Assembly: GCF_050624435.1 (NCBI RefSeq) | Contig: NC_134535.1 | Span: 122,809,731-122,873,730, forward strand | Source: Tenrec ecaudatus | Taxonomy: Eukaryota > Chordata > Mammalia > Afrosoricida > Tenrecidae | Length of the DNA: 64,000 nt | Reading direction: 5' to 3' | Shown: positions 22,820 through 34,020 of the stretch, one piece after another | Layout: each line of letters opens with the position of its first letter | Numbering within the stretch: the stretch's first letter is position 1 | Made by a program: the position numbers and the translations under genes | Notes under the pieces: model-generated | What the model was told of the DNA's origin: nothing | The model's database searches: none | The model's input: the letters and a program-made list of their open reading frames with translations, nothing else

Positions 22820-24597
22820 ATATTTTAATCATTTTATTAGGGGCATATATAGCTCTTATCACAATCCATACATACATCAATTGTGTAAAGCACATTTGTA
22901 CATTCATTGCCCTCATCATTCTCAAAACATTTTCTCTCAGTGTGGGAGGTAGGGTAAGGGAGGAGGTGTTGGCCAACACAGGGACAAGGGAACAATGAGT
23001 GCTTCAAAACCAGTGGAGGGAGGGGATGGGAGGACTGGTAGGGAGTGACCAAGGGCAAGGTAACTGAGAGGAATTACTGAAACCAGAATGAAGGCTGAAC
23101 ATGGTAGTGGGAGAGGAGGAAAGCGTAAGGAAATAGAGGAAAGGAGTAGGAGGCAAACGGCATACAGAGAAGCCTAAATATAGACATGTACATATGTAAA
23201 TATATTTATGATTATGGGGGAAATAGACCTATGGGCATATATTTATAGGTTCAGTAGTAGGGTAGTAGGTGGACATTGGGCCTTCTCACGCACACTTCCT
23301 CAATACAATAGCACCTTGCCCAGCTAAACAGTCATTCTATGATACCCACCTTCCGGACATGATCACTGAAGACAGATGTGAGTATAAGCAAACGTGGTGA
23401 AGAAAGCTGATGGTGCCCGGCTATCAAAAAGATATAGCATCTGGGGTCTTAAAGGCTTGAAGGCAAACAAGTGACCACCTAGCTCAGAATCAACAAAGCC
23501 CACAGAGGAGAAGTACACAACCTAAGCGAATACAAGGTGTTGAACGGACCAGGTAGCAGACACCAAGGAACAAAAACCATCGTTGTGTGATCACCTTCCT
23601 CACATAAACACTGAAGACGAATGTGTGCATAAGCAAGTGTGGTGAAGAAGGCTGATGGTGCCCGGCTATTGAGAGCTATAGCTTCCGGGGACTTAAAGGC
23701 TTGAAAGTAAACAAGTGGCCATCTAGCCCAGAAGCAACAAAGCCCACATGGAAGCAGCACACCAACATGTGTGATCGTGAAGGACAGAGGGGACCAGGTC
23801 TGGGGGGAAAATCACATCACCCTGAATGAGGGGGAGTGCGTGATGGGGACCCAACGCCCATCTGTAGATAGCTGGACATCCCTTGCAGAGGGGTAGTGGG
23901 GAGGAGATGAGTCACTCAGGGTTCAGTGTAGCAACAATGAAACTCAAAACCTGCCTCTAGTTTTTGAACGCTTCCTCCCCTTCCAATGATCATGATCCCA
24001 ATTCTACCCTGCGGAACTGGTTAGGCCAGAGGATGCACAGTGGTGCAGTAGGGATCTGGAAACACAGGGAATCTAGGACGGATGAACCTCTCAGGACCAG
24101 CGGTGGGAGTGGTGACACCAGGAGGGAAGGGGGTGTAGAAAGGGAGGACCAATCTTGGGATCTATGTGTAACCTCCTCTCTGGGAGATGGGCAATGGGAA
24201 GGTGGGTGAGGGGAGATGCCGAGCAGTGTAAGATAAGATAAAATCATTATTTATAAACTATTAAGGGCACAGGGGGAAGGGGGGAGTGGGGAGGGAGGAG
24301 GAGGGGAAAAAAAGGAAAACGAGCTGATTCCAGGAACCCAAGTGGAAGGCGAATTTTGAGAATGACGAGGGCAATGAATATATGTATGGATTGTGATGAG
24401 TTGTATGAGCACCAATAAAAAGATTTATTAAATTAAAAAACAAACAAACAAAAAAAACACTTGCTCTCCATTTAAACCTCTGGCATCAGCTCCTCAATTT
24501 CCCCCCTCCCTCCCTGCTCCTCCTCCCTCATGGATCCTTGATAATTTATGAATTATTATTTGGTCATATCTTATACTGTCCAATGTCTCCCACTGTT
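22820..24597 (-). mobile_element. L1 3' UTR, antisense, split by a sense L1
   Basis: The two antisense parts 22820-22938 and 24455-24597 join into one continuous L1 3' UTR when the sense copy between them is removed. A near-identical 15-bp block ending tttctctc (22924-22938) and ttgctctc (24455-24468) is the likely target duplication. Confidence 0.7.
22939..24454 (+). mobile_element. L1 3' UTR copy, sense, nested
   Basis: Sense copy with the internal duplicated segment (two ggcttgaagg/aagtaaacaagt blocks at about 23455 and 23700), ending gcaccaataaaaagattt and an A/C-rich tail. 5'-truncated; no coding capacity. Confidence 0.75.
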
Positions 24598-24655
24598 ATA
24601 TTTTTAATGTTTAATTTCATAGTGTTCATTGACAGTAAGGTACTCATGCCTCTAT

Positions 24656-24865
24656 GTTGTTGTTGTTAGGTACCAGTTGAATTGGTTTCTGCTCATAGCA
24701 ACCATATTTACAATAGAATAAAATATTGCTCAGCCCTTGGCCACTCTCACGATTATTATATTTGAGCCCATCATCTCGCTGAGGTAGTTCCTCTTCTTTG
24801 GTGACCATACATTAAACATTATGTCTTTCTCCAGGGGCTGATCCCTCCTGAGAACATGTCCAAAG

Positions 24866-24908
<43 letters not shown>

Positions 24909-25455
24909 ACACGGTGGTGAAGTCTCACTTCCAAGGACAATTCATTGAACTTCTCCCAAAACAGATCTATTCATTCTGCGGACAGTCCATGGTATTGGTA
25001 ATATTCTTCACCAGCCAACACCATATTCCAAACACAGGAATTAGTCTTTGATCTTCCTTATTAATTGTCCAGCTTCACATGCAGATGAGCTTGTTGACAA
25101 TCCTATGGGTTGGGTCAGATGTCACTTTCCAAGCGACATATTTCTCATAACATTTTAAAGAGATCTTTTGAAGTAGATTTATCAATGCAATGCATTGATT
25201 TCTTGATTGCTGCTGCCAAGAGTGTCGATTGTGTATTCAAGTAAAATGAAATCTTTGACAACTTAAATTTCTTATCCATTTATCATGATACTATTTATTG
25301 GCCCAGTTATGAAAGTTCTGTTTTCTCTATGCTGCGGTGTAATCCATACTAAAGGCTTTAATCTTCAACAATAAGTGCTTCAAGTTCTCTTTCCTGCCAG
25401 CAAGCAAGGTAGTGTCATAAGCATATCGGCATACCTCAGGTTGTTGATGAGTTGT
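24656..25455 (-). mobile_element. BovB/RTE-like LINE, 3' UTR and ORF2 end, antisense
   Basis: Starts at the antisense (caa)n end and passes gatccctcctgagaacatgt. Read on the minus strand, 25440-25340 contains NNLRYAD-like sequence, the catalytic YADD region of RTE reverse transcriptase, here degraded. An uninterrupted (TG)n run sits at 24868-24907. Confidence 0.78.
24868..24907. repeat. (TG)n microsatellite
   Basis: About 20 uninterrupted TG units inside the RTE fossil. Confidence 0.95.
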
Positions 25456-25499
25456 CACTGTTAATTACCTTTATAGCGACCTTATATTCTGCAACCCTG

Positions 25500-25715
25500 C
25501 TGTTGTTGTTTGGGTGTTCTTGAGTTCGTTCCACTTCATAGGAACTCCACGTGACAGAGGGGAAATTTCCCTCAGGAGTTTCCTGAGGACTGCTTTTGTG
25601 CAAAATGACCACTCACTGAGTCTTTCTCATACAATGTTGCCAAGTAGGTTCCAATAGACAATCTTTTGGCTCGTAGCCCAGTGCAGACACCACTGTGTCA
25701 TTGGGACTTGCCAAA
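25500..25715 (-). repeat. AfroSINE-like element, antisense
   Basis: Contains ataggaactccacgtgac, ggaaatttccctcagg and ttttggctcgtagcc ending ttgggacttgcc, the antisense SINE order. Diverged. Confidence 0.6.
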
Positions 25716-25724
25716 TTTACTTAT

Positions 25725-25870
25725 TGCTCTTAGTCACGTTTTGTAGATTCTCTTGAATTTTCCACATAGATTATCTTGTTATCTGAGAATATCCACAGTT
25801 TTCAAATCTCTCTTTCCAATCTGGATGTTTTCTATCATTTTTTTCTTGCCTGATATCATAGACTGATATA
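25725..25870 (-). mobile_element. L1 ORF2 relic, antisense
   Basis: Phrase order ttttccacatagattatctt, ctctctttccaatctggatg and ttcttgcctgat matches antisense placental L1 ORF2. Confidence 0.6.
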
Positions 25871-26234
25871 GAATACTTCATAATAGAAAATATGCAGATG
25901 GTACTTAAAACCATGGAAGTAAGATCAAAATAATTTGTCATTTGGAGTATTAAAATTACAATGCCAAAATACTACATTATCTGCTGAAATGGATCACATT
26001 TCAAATACTGATCAGTAAATGTTCACAAGGATATTTCAGAATTTCAATTTTCTTGGGTTCTATTGTTATATCTTCAAACCTCAGTGTTTTCCTCTGTAAT
26101 GTTTGATCTTACTTTACACTTTGAAGTGTTCAATTCTAGAAGTATACTCTTCAAAATCATCATCCAAATATCTACTTTGAATATATGAATGCATTTTGGA
26201 CATGTACACTATTTTAATGCCTGTGCTTTCTTTT

Positions 26235-26388
26235 AATTTTTAATCATTTTATTGGGGACTCATACAACTCTTATCACAATCCATACATACATCCATTGTG
26301 TCAAGCACATTTGTACATCTGTTGCCCTCATCATTCTCAACACATTTGCTTTCCACTTGGTATCAGCTCCTCATTTTCCCCTCCCAAT
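26235..26388 (-). mobile_element. L1 3' end, antisense
   Basis: aatcattttattggggactc followed by the standard cttatcacaatccatacatac block; truncated after about 150 bp. Confidence 0.8.
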
Positions 26389-26539
26389 GTCTATGTTTTC
26401 TAAGTCTAGCTTCTATGTGAGTTATGAGTGAGATTTGATTGATTATTTTCCATATTATGGATCATTTTCTGGACACTTTTGCAAGTTTAGTAATCTTTGA
26501 TGGACAGTCAGGCACTGCTAATTCTACTGGTTCTATGCT

Positions 26540-26668
26540 AGGCAGAGGACCTCTGGTGGTGTACTGGTTATGTATTGGACTGCTAACCATAAGGTCAGCA
26601 GTTTGAAACCACCAGATGCTCCACGGGAGAAAGATGAGGCTTTCTGCTCCCTTAAGAGCTACATTTAG
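26540..26668 (+). repeat. AfroSINE, sense
   Basis: gacctctggtggtgtactgg, gactgctaaccataaggtca and gggagaaagatgaggctttc give the full left two thirds of the element. A TG run follows. Confidence 0.85.
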
Positions 26669-26694
26669 GGAAAACATGTGTGTGTGTGTGTGTT

Positions 26695-27640
26695 TTAATT
26701 GACTATGCCAGGCATTTGATTGTGTGGATCATAACGAACTATGGATAACCTTGACAAAGATGGATACTCCTGGGCTGTAACCATGTGCAGCTCCTGTACA
26801 TGGATCACGAGGGAGTGGTGCGACCAGAACAAGGACACATTGTGTGGTTTAAAGTCAGGTCTGTAACTTCTCACTATATGTATTCCATCTGTATGTGGAG
26901 CAGATATTCATTCAGAGAAGCTGGATTATATGAAGAATATGTGGCATTGGAGGAAGGCCTATTAACAGCCTGCAATATGGAGATGGTACAACCTTGCTGA
27001 CTGAACGTGAGGAGGACTTGAAGCACTAGCTGAGGAAGATCAAAGGTGGAAACCTTCCATGTGGATTACAACTCCATGTAAAGAAACCCAAATCCTCACA
27101 ACAGGACCCCTAGCTAAAATAATAGAAAACAAAAAAAAATAAAATAATAGAAAACAGAAGACAAACTTTGAAGTTGTCACGGATTTGTCTGGCTTGGATG
27201 CACAATCAATGCTCATGGAAGCAGTAGAGAGTAGATCAAATGACATGTTGCATTGGGTAGATCTGCTGCATAGAACCTCTTTAAAGTGTTGAGAAGCAAG
27301 TATATTACTTTGAGGACTAGGGTGCATGGGTGGTTTCACTGCATCCTATGCCCGTGAAGGCCAGGAAGACTGAAGAAGAATCAGTGCATTTGCATTACCG
27401 TGCTGGTGCATTTGCATTACGGTGCTGGTGCATTTACATTATGGTGCTGGTGGAGAATATCGCAAGTACCATGGGCAGCCAAAAGAACACGTCTCCCATG
27501 GCAGAAGTACAGGGAGAATGCTCCTTCGAGGCCAAGCTGGTGAGAGCTTGTCTCAGGTTTGTCAGGAGACTTTGGGAACATGTCGGGAGAGATCAATTCC
27601 TGGAGAATGGACACAGATGTGTTAGGTAGAGGGAAAGTAC
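26695..27640 (+). mobile_element. BovB/RTE-like LINE ORF2 C-terminal part, sense, degraded
   Basis: 26700-26780 translates to KAFDCVDHN-like RT motif sequence (seen as AFDCVDHNELW with shifts). 26940-27060 covers the YADD surroundings and 27360-27500 the 3' conserved HYGAGGEYRKYHGQP segment. Several frame changes and stops make it a dead copy. Same family as 24656-25455 in the other orientation. It is flanked by AfroSINE copies, which borrow RTE-type machinery. Confidence 0.75.
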
Positions 27641-27642
27641 CC

Positions 27643-27815
27643 TAGGGGCGCCGAGGTTAAGTGCTCAGCAAACCAAAAAGGACCTGTAGTTCTACTTGGC
27701 AACCACTCCAGGGGAGAAGGATGTAGTCACCTGTTTCTGCCAAGATTGCGGCCTTGGGAACCTATGGGTCGGTATACTCAGCCTGTTAGTTGGCATTGAC
27801 TCAGAGATTCTGTGT
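27643..27815 (+). repeat. AfroSINE, sense, diverged
   Basis: gcgccgaggttaagtgctc, ccaggggagaaggatgta and ggaacctatgggtcgg follow the element order. Confidence 0.6.
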
Positions 27816-27871
27816 GTTAAGCAGTTTTGGAGGTTAAATTTTAAATATCAGGTCCGCCAATAATAAACCAA

Positions 27872-28030
27872 GTCAAACTTTACTACCATCAAGTGAGTCT
27901 AACTCAGTGAACCTATAAGTTAGAGTAGAACTGCCTATAGATTTCCATGACTGCAACGTGTAGAAAACTTCAAACTCCCGGGCTTATGGTTAGCAGCCCA
28001 ACACATAACCACTACTGGCTCCTGGCAGTC
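27872..28030 (-). repeat. AfroSINE, antisense
   Basis: taccatcaagtgagtctaac, gtagaactgcctatag and cttatggttagcagccc are antisense SINE blocks in order, ending ctactggctcctgg. Confidence 0.8.
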
Positions 28031-28114
28031 AGGTCCCGCCTGCAAAAACCCTTCTCCGCCAAGTGACTAAATGAGATGGACGTCCTGAAACTGACCTTGA
28101 AATACAAAAACCAA

Positions 28115-28128
28115 CCAGTAGATGGCAG
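28115..28128 (+). promoter_or_regulatory. Candidate CTCF site
   Basis: CCAGTAGATGGCAG fits every position of the CTCF core CCASYAGRKGGCRS. It lies between OLR1 and CLEC7A in sequence I do not assign to a repeat. Motif only; occupancy is unknown. Confidence 0.4.
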
Positions 28129-28849
28129 CACGATCTCGTTAATTCTTGCCTAGTTTTTTCCTACCCCTTTTAATCACTTTCTCCAGTTTCACTCCACTCA
28201 CTCATCCCAGGGATTGTATGCTCCTTCAGGAGTGATCCTCCGCCTCCCTTCTTCATTGTACTAGGATCCCGAAGTAGATTTAAGACGCATCAGCATTTTA
28301 CTGATGAGGACTTAAAACACAGAAAATCCAGCGATCCATCTGAAGTCACTGTTGACGACAGAGTCAGAGACAAGGCCTGATGAGACCCCTATGAGGTAGA
28401 ACATGGACTTTGAATTTAGATTTTCCACCAGAAACTTAAGCATTGACGTCCCTTATGGAATTAAGTTGATCTATGGCTATTTTTCCTCTTAAAAAAAGAG
28501 AACTGTAATAAGTTAATAACTTCCAAACTTTTTTTTTTAATTAAAAAGGACATTTATTAAGTCTTAAATGAGACAAGGACAAGATAACTTCAGAGACATA
28601 TCATCTGGATGAGGGAGACCATTGACCCGTGGTCATAATGGTGTTTAAGCGTTTGCTGAGTTTTATAAAAGGGGCTTGGGAGGTCAAAGAAAGCTGTCAC
28701 CTCCCAAGTTTCTGAGACTGTAATTTTTTTGCAGGAGTAGAAAGTTCCTTTTTTCAGGGGGAAGGGTTGGTGGCTTCAAAAGGCTGACCTTGCTATTGCA
28801 GTCCAACTCATGGCCAGCACCACCCCCACCCTCCACCCCCTGCCAGGGT

Positions 28850-28990
28850 TCCTCCAAACCTTTCTGCTGGTGAGTGAGCCACTTCGGACTCATAGTGACC
28901 TCAGGCCGGGGTAGAACTGTCTCGGTGGGGTTCTGAGATGGGCACCCTTAACTGGAGTAGAAAGCCTCGTCTTCCTCCCACCGAGCCTTA
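28850..28990 (-). repeat. AfroSINE, antisense, partial
   Basis: ggactcatagtgacctcagg, gtagaactgtctcgg and tagaaagcctcgtcttcct identify the antisense tail and middle. Confidence 0.65.
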
Positions 28991-30594
28991 GAAACACTCA
29001 TCGGATCGAAATCCTGGTCTGAGTGCTTAATATAAAAGGACGAAGAGTAAAATTGAAACTGATTTTTATTCTCTGGTGTCAAATGAGCTAGTGTCAAACC
29101 AACACTCACTTTGGCCCCCGGCCAAGCAGGTAGGTGTCTTAGCTTTTGCTGGGGCCCAGAGTCATTTGAAACACAGCTTTCCGTGACAGCCCAGCCCCCT
29201 GTGGAGCTTCTAAGCCTCGGTGTCCACACCTATAAAATGGGAAGGCTGTTCCTCCGTGGTAGGGTCAGTCTGGGGGCGCTGTCACTGCCAGAGCAGAGAC
29301 CGCGTAAGAGGCTTGTTTCAACAAGCAGAAATGCATTCTCTCAGTTTAGGAGGCTCCGCATTCTGATTTAGGGTGCTGTCCAGGGGAAGGCTGTTTCTGG
29401 GAAGAGGGTTTTTGTCTTTTTTATTTCTGCTTCCTGATTCTTTAGAGAGCTCCACGTGCCCTGACATCTGTCTTACTCCAGGGTCTCTCTGCTGCCTTGT
29501 GTAATCGGTCTTATAGCTCGGAAAAGACTGACTCAACATTCCTCTTGTGGGGTGGGGGCAACAGCTGATCTGGTGTGGCGCCTGGCACATAGAAGTCACT
29601 CAGTGTGTGTGTGTGTGGGCGGGGGGTGGGCATGGGGAGGGGCTGTGTCACTGCAGTGACTTGGAAGTCACAAGCACTCAGCACAGCAGGAGTCCCCTGG
29701 AAACCTGTCTGTGCCAGGAATGACTGAAACCCTGTTAGCCCAGGAAGCCCTTGGGTAGAGGGCCATTTCAATGCCAGTTCCTGATCCAAAACACCCACCC
29801 AACTGCCTTTGTGGCACACAGGGATGCTATCAGGCATCTCTCTGGCCCTTCCCTGGTCTGGTCTGTTCCTTCACCAGCCTGCAGGCTGCTGGGGGGCAGG
29901 CTGGGAGGTGCTGAGGCCTGGGAAGGTGAGCTTGACCTGAGGGATGGATCTGTGGGCTCCTGTTAATAATGAACCTGGGGGGGGGGAGGCATGCTCTCTA
30001 ACAAGCAGGGTGAATGTCTCATCTGCGGAGTGGGAGGTTGGGAGGTAGAGAGAGGAGCTGGGAAGGAGGCCTTCGAGGGGCTGGCTAGGAGGGCCATTTG
30101 GAGCAGAGGCAGCAGCGTTGGCATGCATGTTGCCGAAGGCCACAGAGAAGGCATCCAGTAGCTCACTGGCTGTGCGGGGCAGTTGGTGGGACAGGGTAGG
30201 AGGGGTCCTTAGACCAGTGAGAGGCTCTGGCGCCCTTGAGACAGGAAAAGGCTCCCTGCCTGGACATCCAGATCTCTGCCTAGGGTCCTTTCTGCAAGCT
30301 ACCCACCTGGTCCCCCCTGCTGAGCCTAGGATTCCATACCTCCCCCTCAACCCCCTTCAGGTATCTCCCTGTAAGGGCCGGCCTACCCCTGCAAGGTCTC
30401 CTTCCTCAGGGCCCCACTTGGGGTCCCAGGAGGCACTGAGTTGGTGGCTACGTGCTGCCCCTTAGGTGGGTGGGCCTTTGCAGAAACGGCTCAGAGGAAA
30501 GTGAAGATGAAGACTCCAGGCCTCAGGAGGATCAGCGCTGCCCAGGGCAGAGAGGCCTACTGTGTCTCTCCCCCAACCTCAAGGTGACAGCTGC

Positions 30595-30665
30595 TGATGA
30601 GACCACCAGCTGCCCTACCCAAGAAAGATGAGGCTTTCTACTCCCTTACAGAGTTACAGGGCTCT
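30595..30665 (+). repeat. AfroSINE fragment, sense
   Basis: accaccagctgccc followed by agaaagatgaggctttctac; abuts an antisense copy, making an inverted pair. Confidence 0.65.
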
Positions 30666-30667
30666 TC

Positions 30668-31070
30668 TCCCGTGTCATTGAGTTGATTCTGACTCTTAGT
30701 GACCCAAAAGCAGGGGTTCTCAACCTCTCTCATGCCACAACCTTTTAATATAGCTCCTCATGTGGTGGTGACCGCCCCACCCCCCAACCATAAAATTATT
30801 TTCGTTGCTACTTCATCACTGTCATTTTGCTACTGCTATGAATCAGGTGACCCCTGTGAAAGGGTCATTCGACCCCAAAAGGGGTCGTGACCCACAGGTT
30901 GAGAACCGCTGTCCTAAAGGCAAGCATAAACATGCTCTTGTGGGCTTCTGGTGTGGTAATTCCTCACAGAAAAAAAAAGCCTCGTCTCTCTCCTGTGGAG
31001 CAGATGGTGGTTTTGAACCAGTGACCTTGTCAGTATGCATGATCGTAGGGACATAGTGTTTGAGCAGAGG
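30668..31070 (-). repeat. AfroSINE, antisense, split by a SPIN element
   Basis: 30668-30710 holds the antisense tail (gattctgactcttagtgacc) and 30912-31070 the remainder (aagcctcgtctctctcctgtg, then gttttgaaccagtgacc). Confidence 0.65.
30711..30911 (-). mobile_element. SPIN (hAT) transposon, non-autonomous, 201 bp
   Basis: Minus-orientation copy: left end CAGGGGTTCTCAACC, right end GGTTGAGAACCGCTG preceded by ggggtcgtgacccaca. Flanking 8-mers cccaaaag and tcctaaag are a plausible diverged target duplication. Internal sequence matches the right half of the 7440 copy (cataaaattatttt, gtcattttgctact), so this is a shorter deletion derivative. Confidence 0.87.
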
Positions 31071-32269
31071 GATCCTGGACTGAGGGTATGTTCAAAAACT
31101 TGAGTCTTCTCCCTGCTCTTCCACGGTGATCATGGTCAGCGGGAACATGCTGGGATACTCCCCTGCTCTGCACGATGGGACAGTGATCAGCTAGAGTATG
31201 TGACACCACTGGGGTCTTGGCCGCCCTGGCGTGCCGTGGCCCTGAGTGTGGTGAGGTTTGCCATGGTCCGTGCTCCTAGGTGGTGATTGCTGGGTGTCCC
31301 CAGTGCCCATCGCTCTGGATGCCACCTCTTGAACCCTGCAGCATCAGCTCCTGGGAACTCCTCTTATTTGGAGCTGCTTTGCCGCCCGCACCTCCATCAG
31401 GGCTGACTGCAGACAGAAGCGAAGCCCTTTAGCCATGCTCCCATGGCAGCTGCTCTCTCTCTTCACCTGCCCCAGGGACCTGGGCCACCCAGCAAGTGTC
31501 TTGGCTTGGCTTACAGACTTGTCAGAGCCAGAACCTTGGTGCTTCCTGAGGAGTATGGCACAGAGCCACTCTGTGACTCTTGGAGGATCTTGGGGAATCT
31601 GCAGAGAGAGAGAGAGAGCAGGGCGGGAGTTGTGGCCACTTCCCAGACTGAGACTGATACCTGGTTTCTGGGATTCCTGAATGCTGGTGTTGCCTGGGAG
31701 CCTGCTGATGGAAGAGGCGGGTGCTGAGCCAGGCAGCTTGGTCTCTCCCTGCCTCTGCAAGGGCCTCTGCAGCATGGGCTTTGTAGTCCTATTTGTGCGG
31801 GGCTGCGCACAACAGCCCACCAGAGCAGGCCAGCTGCTTTACTTCAGGGTGAGGTCACTTCGGAAAGCATCTTCGTAGAAGGAGAGGACCTGACCTGAAA
31901 GACGAATGAGTCTCAGGCAAAGGAATCAAGCTCTGTAAGCAATCATCTCAATGAGTCACCTTGAGTCTGAAGCTAGTGGAACAGGACAGGAGGACTGACA
32001 AAGGATTCAAAGTCAACTTCAGCTGCAGCAGTAGCCACAGCAGCTTTGCTGAGCTGTGACTCCAGGTTGGTACCCATCTTCTCAAAGCTGCCTGATATCA
32101 TCCCCCTGGGGGCTCCATTGTGCACTCTGTAGGCAACGTGGTGGTGGTAACTGGCCTGAGACTCGAGTTAAATTCTCAGCCTGAGGCTGTCAAAGGGGCT
32201 CCCCATCAGCTGTAGCAGCGTGCTGCCAGCCCTGCTCCATTGATGGCTTTTGGAAGATGCTCTGTTAAC

Positions 32270-32426
32270 ACACATGCACGCACACTAATCCACCAGAAGG
32301 CTTCATACCAGCCACACATGCAGACACGCACACACACAGAGACACACTCACACCCCAAGAGAACAACCACTAGCTAGACACCACCCCACCCACCCCTGAT
32401 ACACACGCCTATCAGAAAGACTGCCA

Positions 32427-32478
<52 letters not shown>

Positions 32479-32863
32479 AGAGGACTGTCACCAGCCACAT
32501 ATGCAAGTACCCACCAGGAGGACTCCCCCCAAAACACACAGTCACCAGGAGCTTTGTCACCACACACAGGAGCACACCAGGAGGGCTGGTACAACACACA
32601 CCAAGAGGACAGTGGCAATCTTCCCAGGGGGTATGTGCGTTTGTGTGTGTGGATGGTGTCATTTCCTGATATGTGTGTGTTTCCTGGTGAGTACCCACGC
32701 ACACCTGTGTGTTGGAAGTTCTCCTGGTGGATACATATCTGTGTGTGTGTGGTGACATTCTGGCAGGTATGTGTATGTTCATGTGTAGTGGGTGGCTTCT
32801 GGCAGTTCTCTTGGTGGGTACATGTTTGTATGTATGCATGTAGTAGCAGTCTTTCTGGTGTGT

Positions 32864-32902
<39 letters not shown>

Positions 32903-33322
32903 TAGTGGCAGTCCTCCTGGTATGTAGGTGTTTGTATATGTGCGTGTGTGTGTTGGACTGGCATTTCTCCCGGTATGTGTGCGTGTATACATGTGAGGTT
33001 GGTGATCGTCCCTACCATAGATACACTTATGGGTGTATGTGTCCAATTTGTGTACTGTGTGTGCGTCCTTGCATATGGGGACAGTCTTGCTCAGTTTGTG
33101 CATGTGTGTGTATGGGAGCCTGGTCATAGCTCTTCTGGAGTGTACGTGTGTGGGGGACTGGTAGCAATCTTCCTGCACACACATGACTCCAGGTGTATGT
33201 TTGTGATGGGAAGCCACATGGTGTGTTTGTGAATGCATGTGAATGTGTATGTGTGTGGCTGGTGGCAGTCCTGTTGATGGGTATGTATGTGCATGTGTGG
33301 GTTATTGCAGTCCACGTGATAC

Positions 33323-33354
<32 letters not shown>

Positions 33355-33420
33355 GAGACAGACAGACAGACTGACAGAGAAAGACTGGTGATAGTCCTTT
33401 GGGTGCACTTGACCTAGCTT
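32270..33420. repeat. CA/TG-rich minisatellite with strand switch
   Basis: 32270-32635 is CA-rich with a recurring caccaggaggactg(t/c)cacc unit and a pure (CA)n at 32427-32476. From about 32640 on, the same unit appears as its complement (gtggcagtcctcctggta), with (TG)n at 32863-32900 and 33328-33354, then GACA repeats to 33377. A 296-codon open frame on the minus strand is a by-product of this repeat, rich in His and Thr. Confidence 0.85.
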
Positions 33421-33914
33421 AATCATGTCTTAGTGGTTCTGTTTCTCTAGAAAATTATGATTAAGAAAGGAGAGAGCCCACATATTCTCTCTCCAGTGAC
33501 TTGCTTCCCTTTTGATAGATGTTAAAAAGTCAGATGTCTTACTTTCTGCTGTCTTCAAAGTTTGGTAAATGGTTCAGGGCCTTTCTCAAGTTTCTAACCA
33601 GTAGTAAGTATTTTCCATTTCATCATCGATCTAATCATTACTAGGGAAATTGGAAGAGGAAATAATCAAATACTTGCAGACGATGATTCAGCTCTAGGAC
33701 ATTCGATGCACTGTAAATTGCCCTAGAGATGCACGGAGTAGCAAGGGAGGCGGTGTAGCAAAAAAGAAAACACCACTGATGATTTTCAGCAAGAATAGAC
33801 TTGACTTTGATTACTGTTTCAAACTTTACTTTATTAACTTTTACACTGAAGAAAGGTACTTTTTTTTCTATATCTCATTTTTAAGGTGAAAATTAAATAA
33901 TGCCTCCAATATAA

Positions 33915-34020
33915 GCACTTTTGAAAACAGATTAAATAAGGAACCACATACATTTCACAGTGCCCAGCACATAGTTGGTCAACAAATAATACTGTTTTGT
34001 ATTATAATTTCATGACAACG
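33915..34020 (+). repeat. MIR tail
   Basis: cagtgcccagcacatagttgg followed by tcaacaaataat is the MIR 3' core in sense. Confidence 0.6.

Larger units (their letters stand above)
28690..32250. other. GC-rich, repeat-poor intergenic stretch of unknown content
   Basis: Clearly richer in G+C than both flanks and almost free of L1. It contains only an antisense AfroSINE (28850-28990), a SINE pair with a SPIN insertion (30595-31070) and short AG runs. Fairly long open frames exist on the minus strand (30350-29871, 159 codons; 31820-31344, 158 codons) but match no protein I recognise and show no convincing splice structure. It could be a decayed retrocopy, a non-coding RNA or a regulatory island; I cannot decide. 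Confidence 0.4.

Noticed and set aside
29871-30350. 159-codon open frame on the minus strand
   Set aside because: In a GC-rich stretch where stops are rare; no recognised domain, and no splice sites that would make it an exon. Kept only as part of the unexplained island.
31344-31820. 158-codon open frame on the minus strand
   Set aside because: Same reasons; forward frames overlap it. A possible retrocopy could not be identified.
32348-33238. 296-codon open frame on the minus strand, the longest in the window
   Set aside because: Lies wholly in the CA/TG minisatellite; the product is His/Thr/Cys repeat text, and the opposite strand is also open for 191 codons. Repeat artefact.
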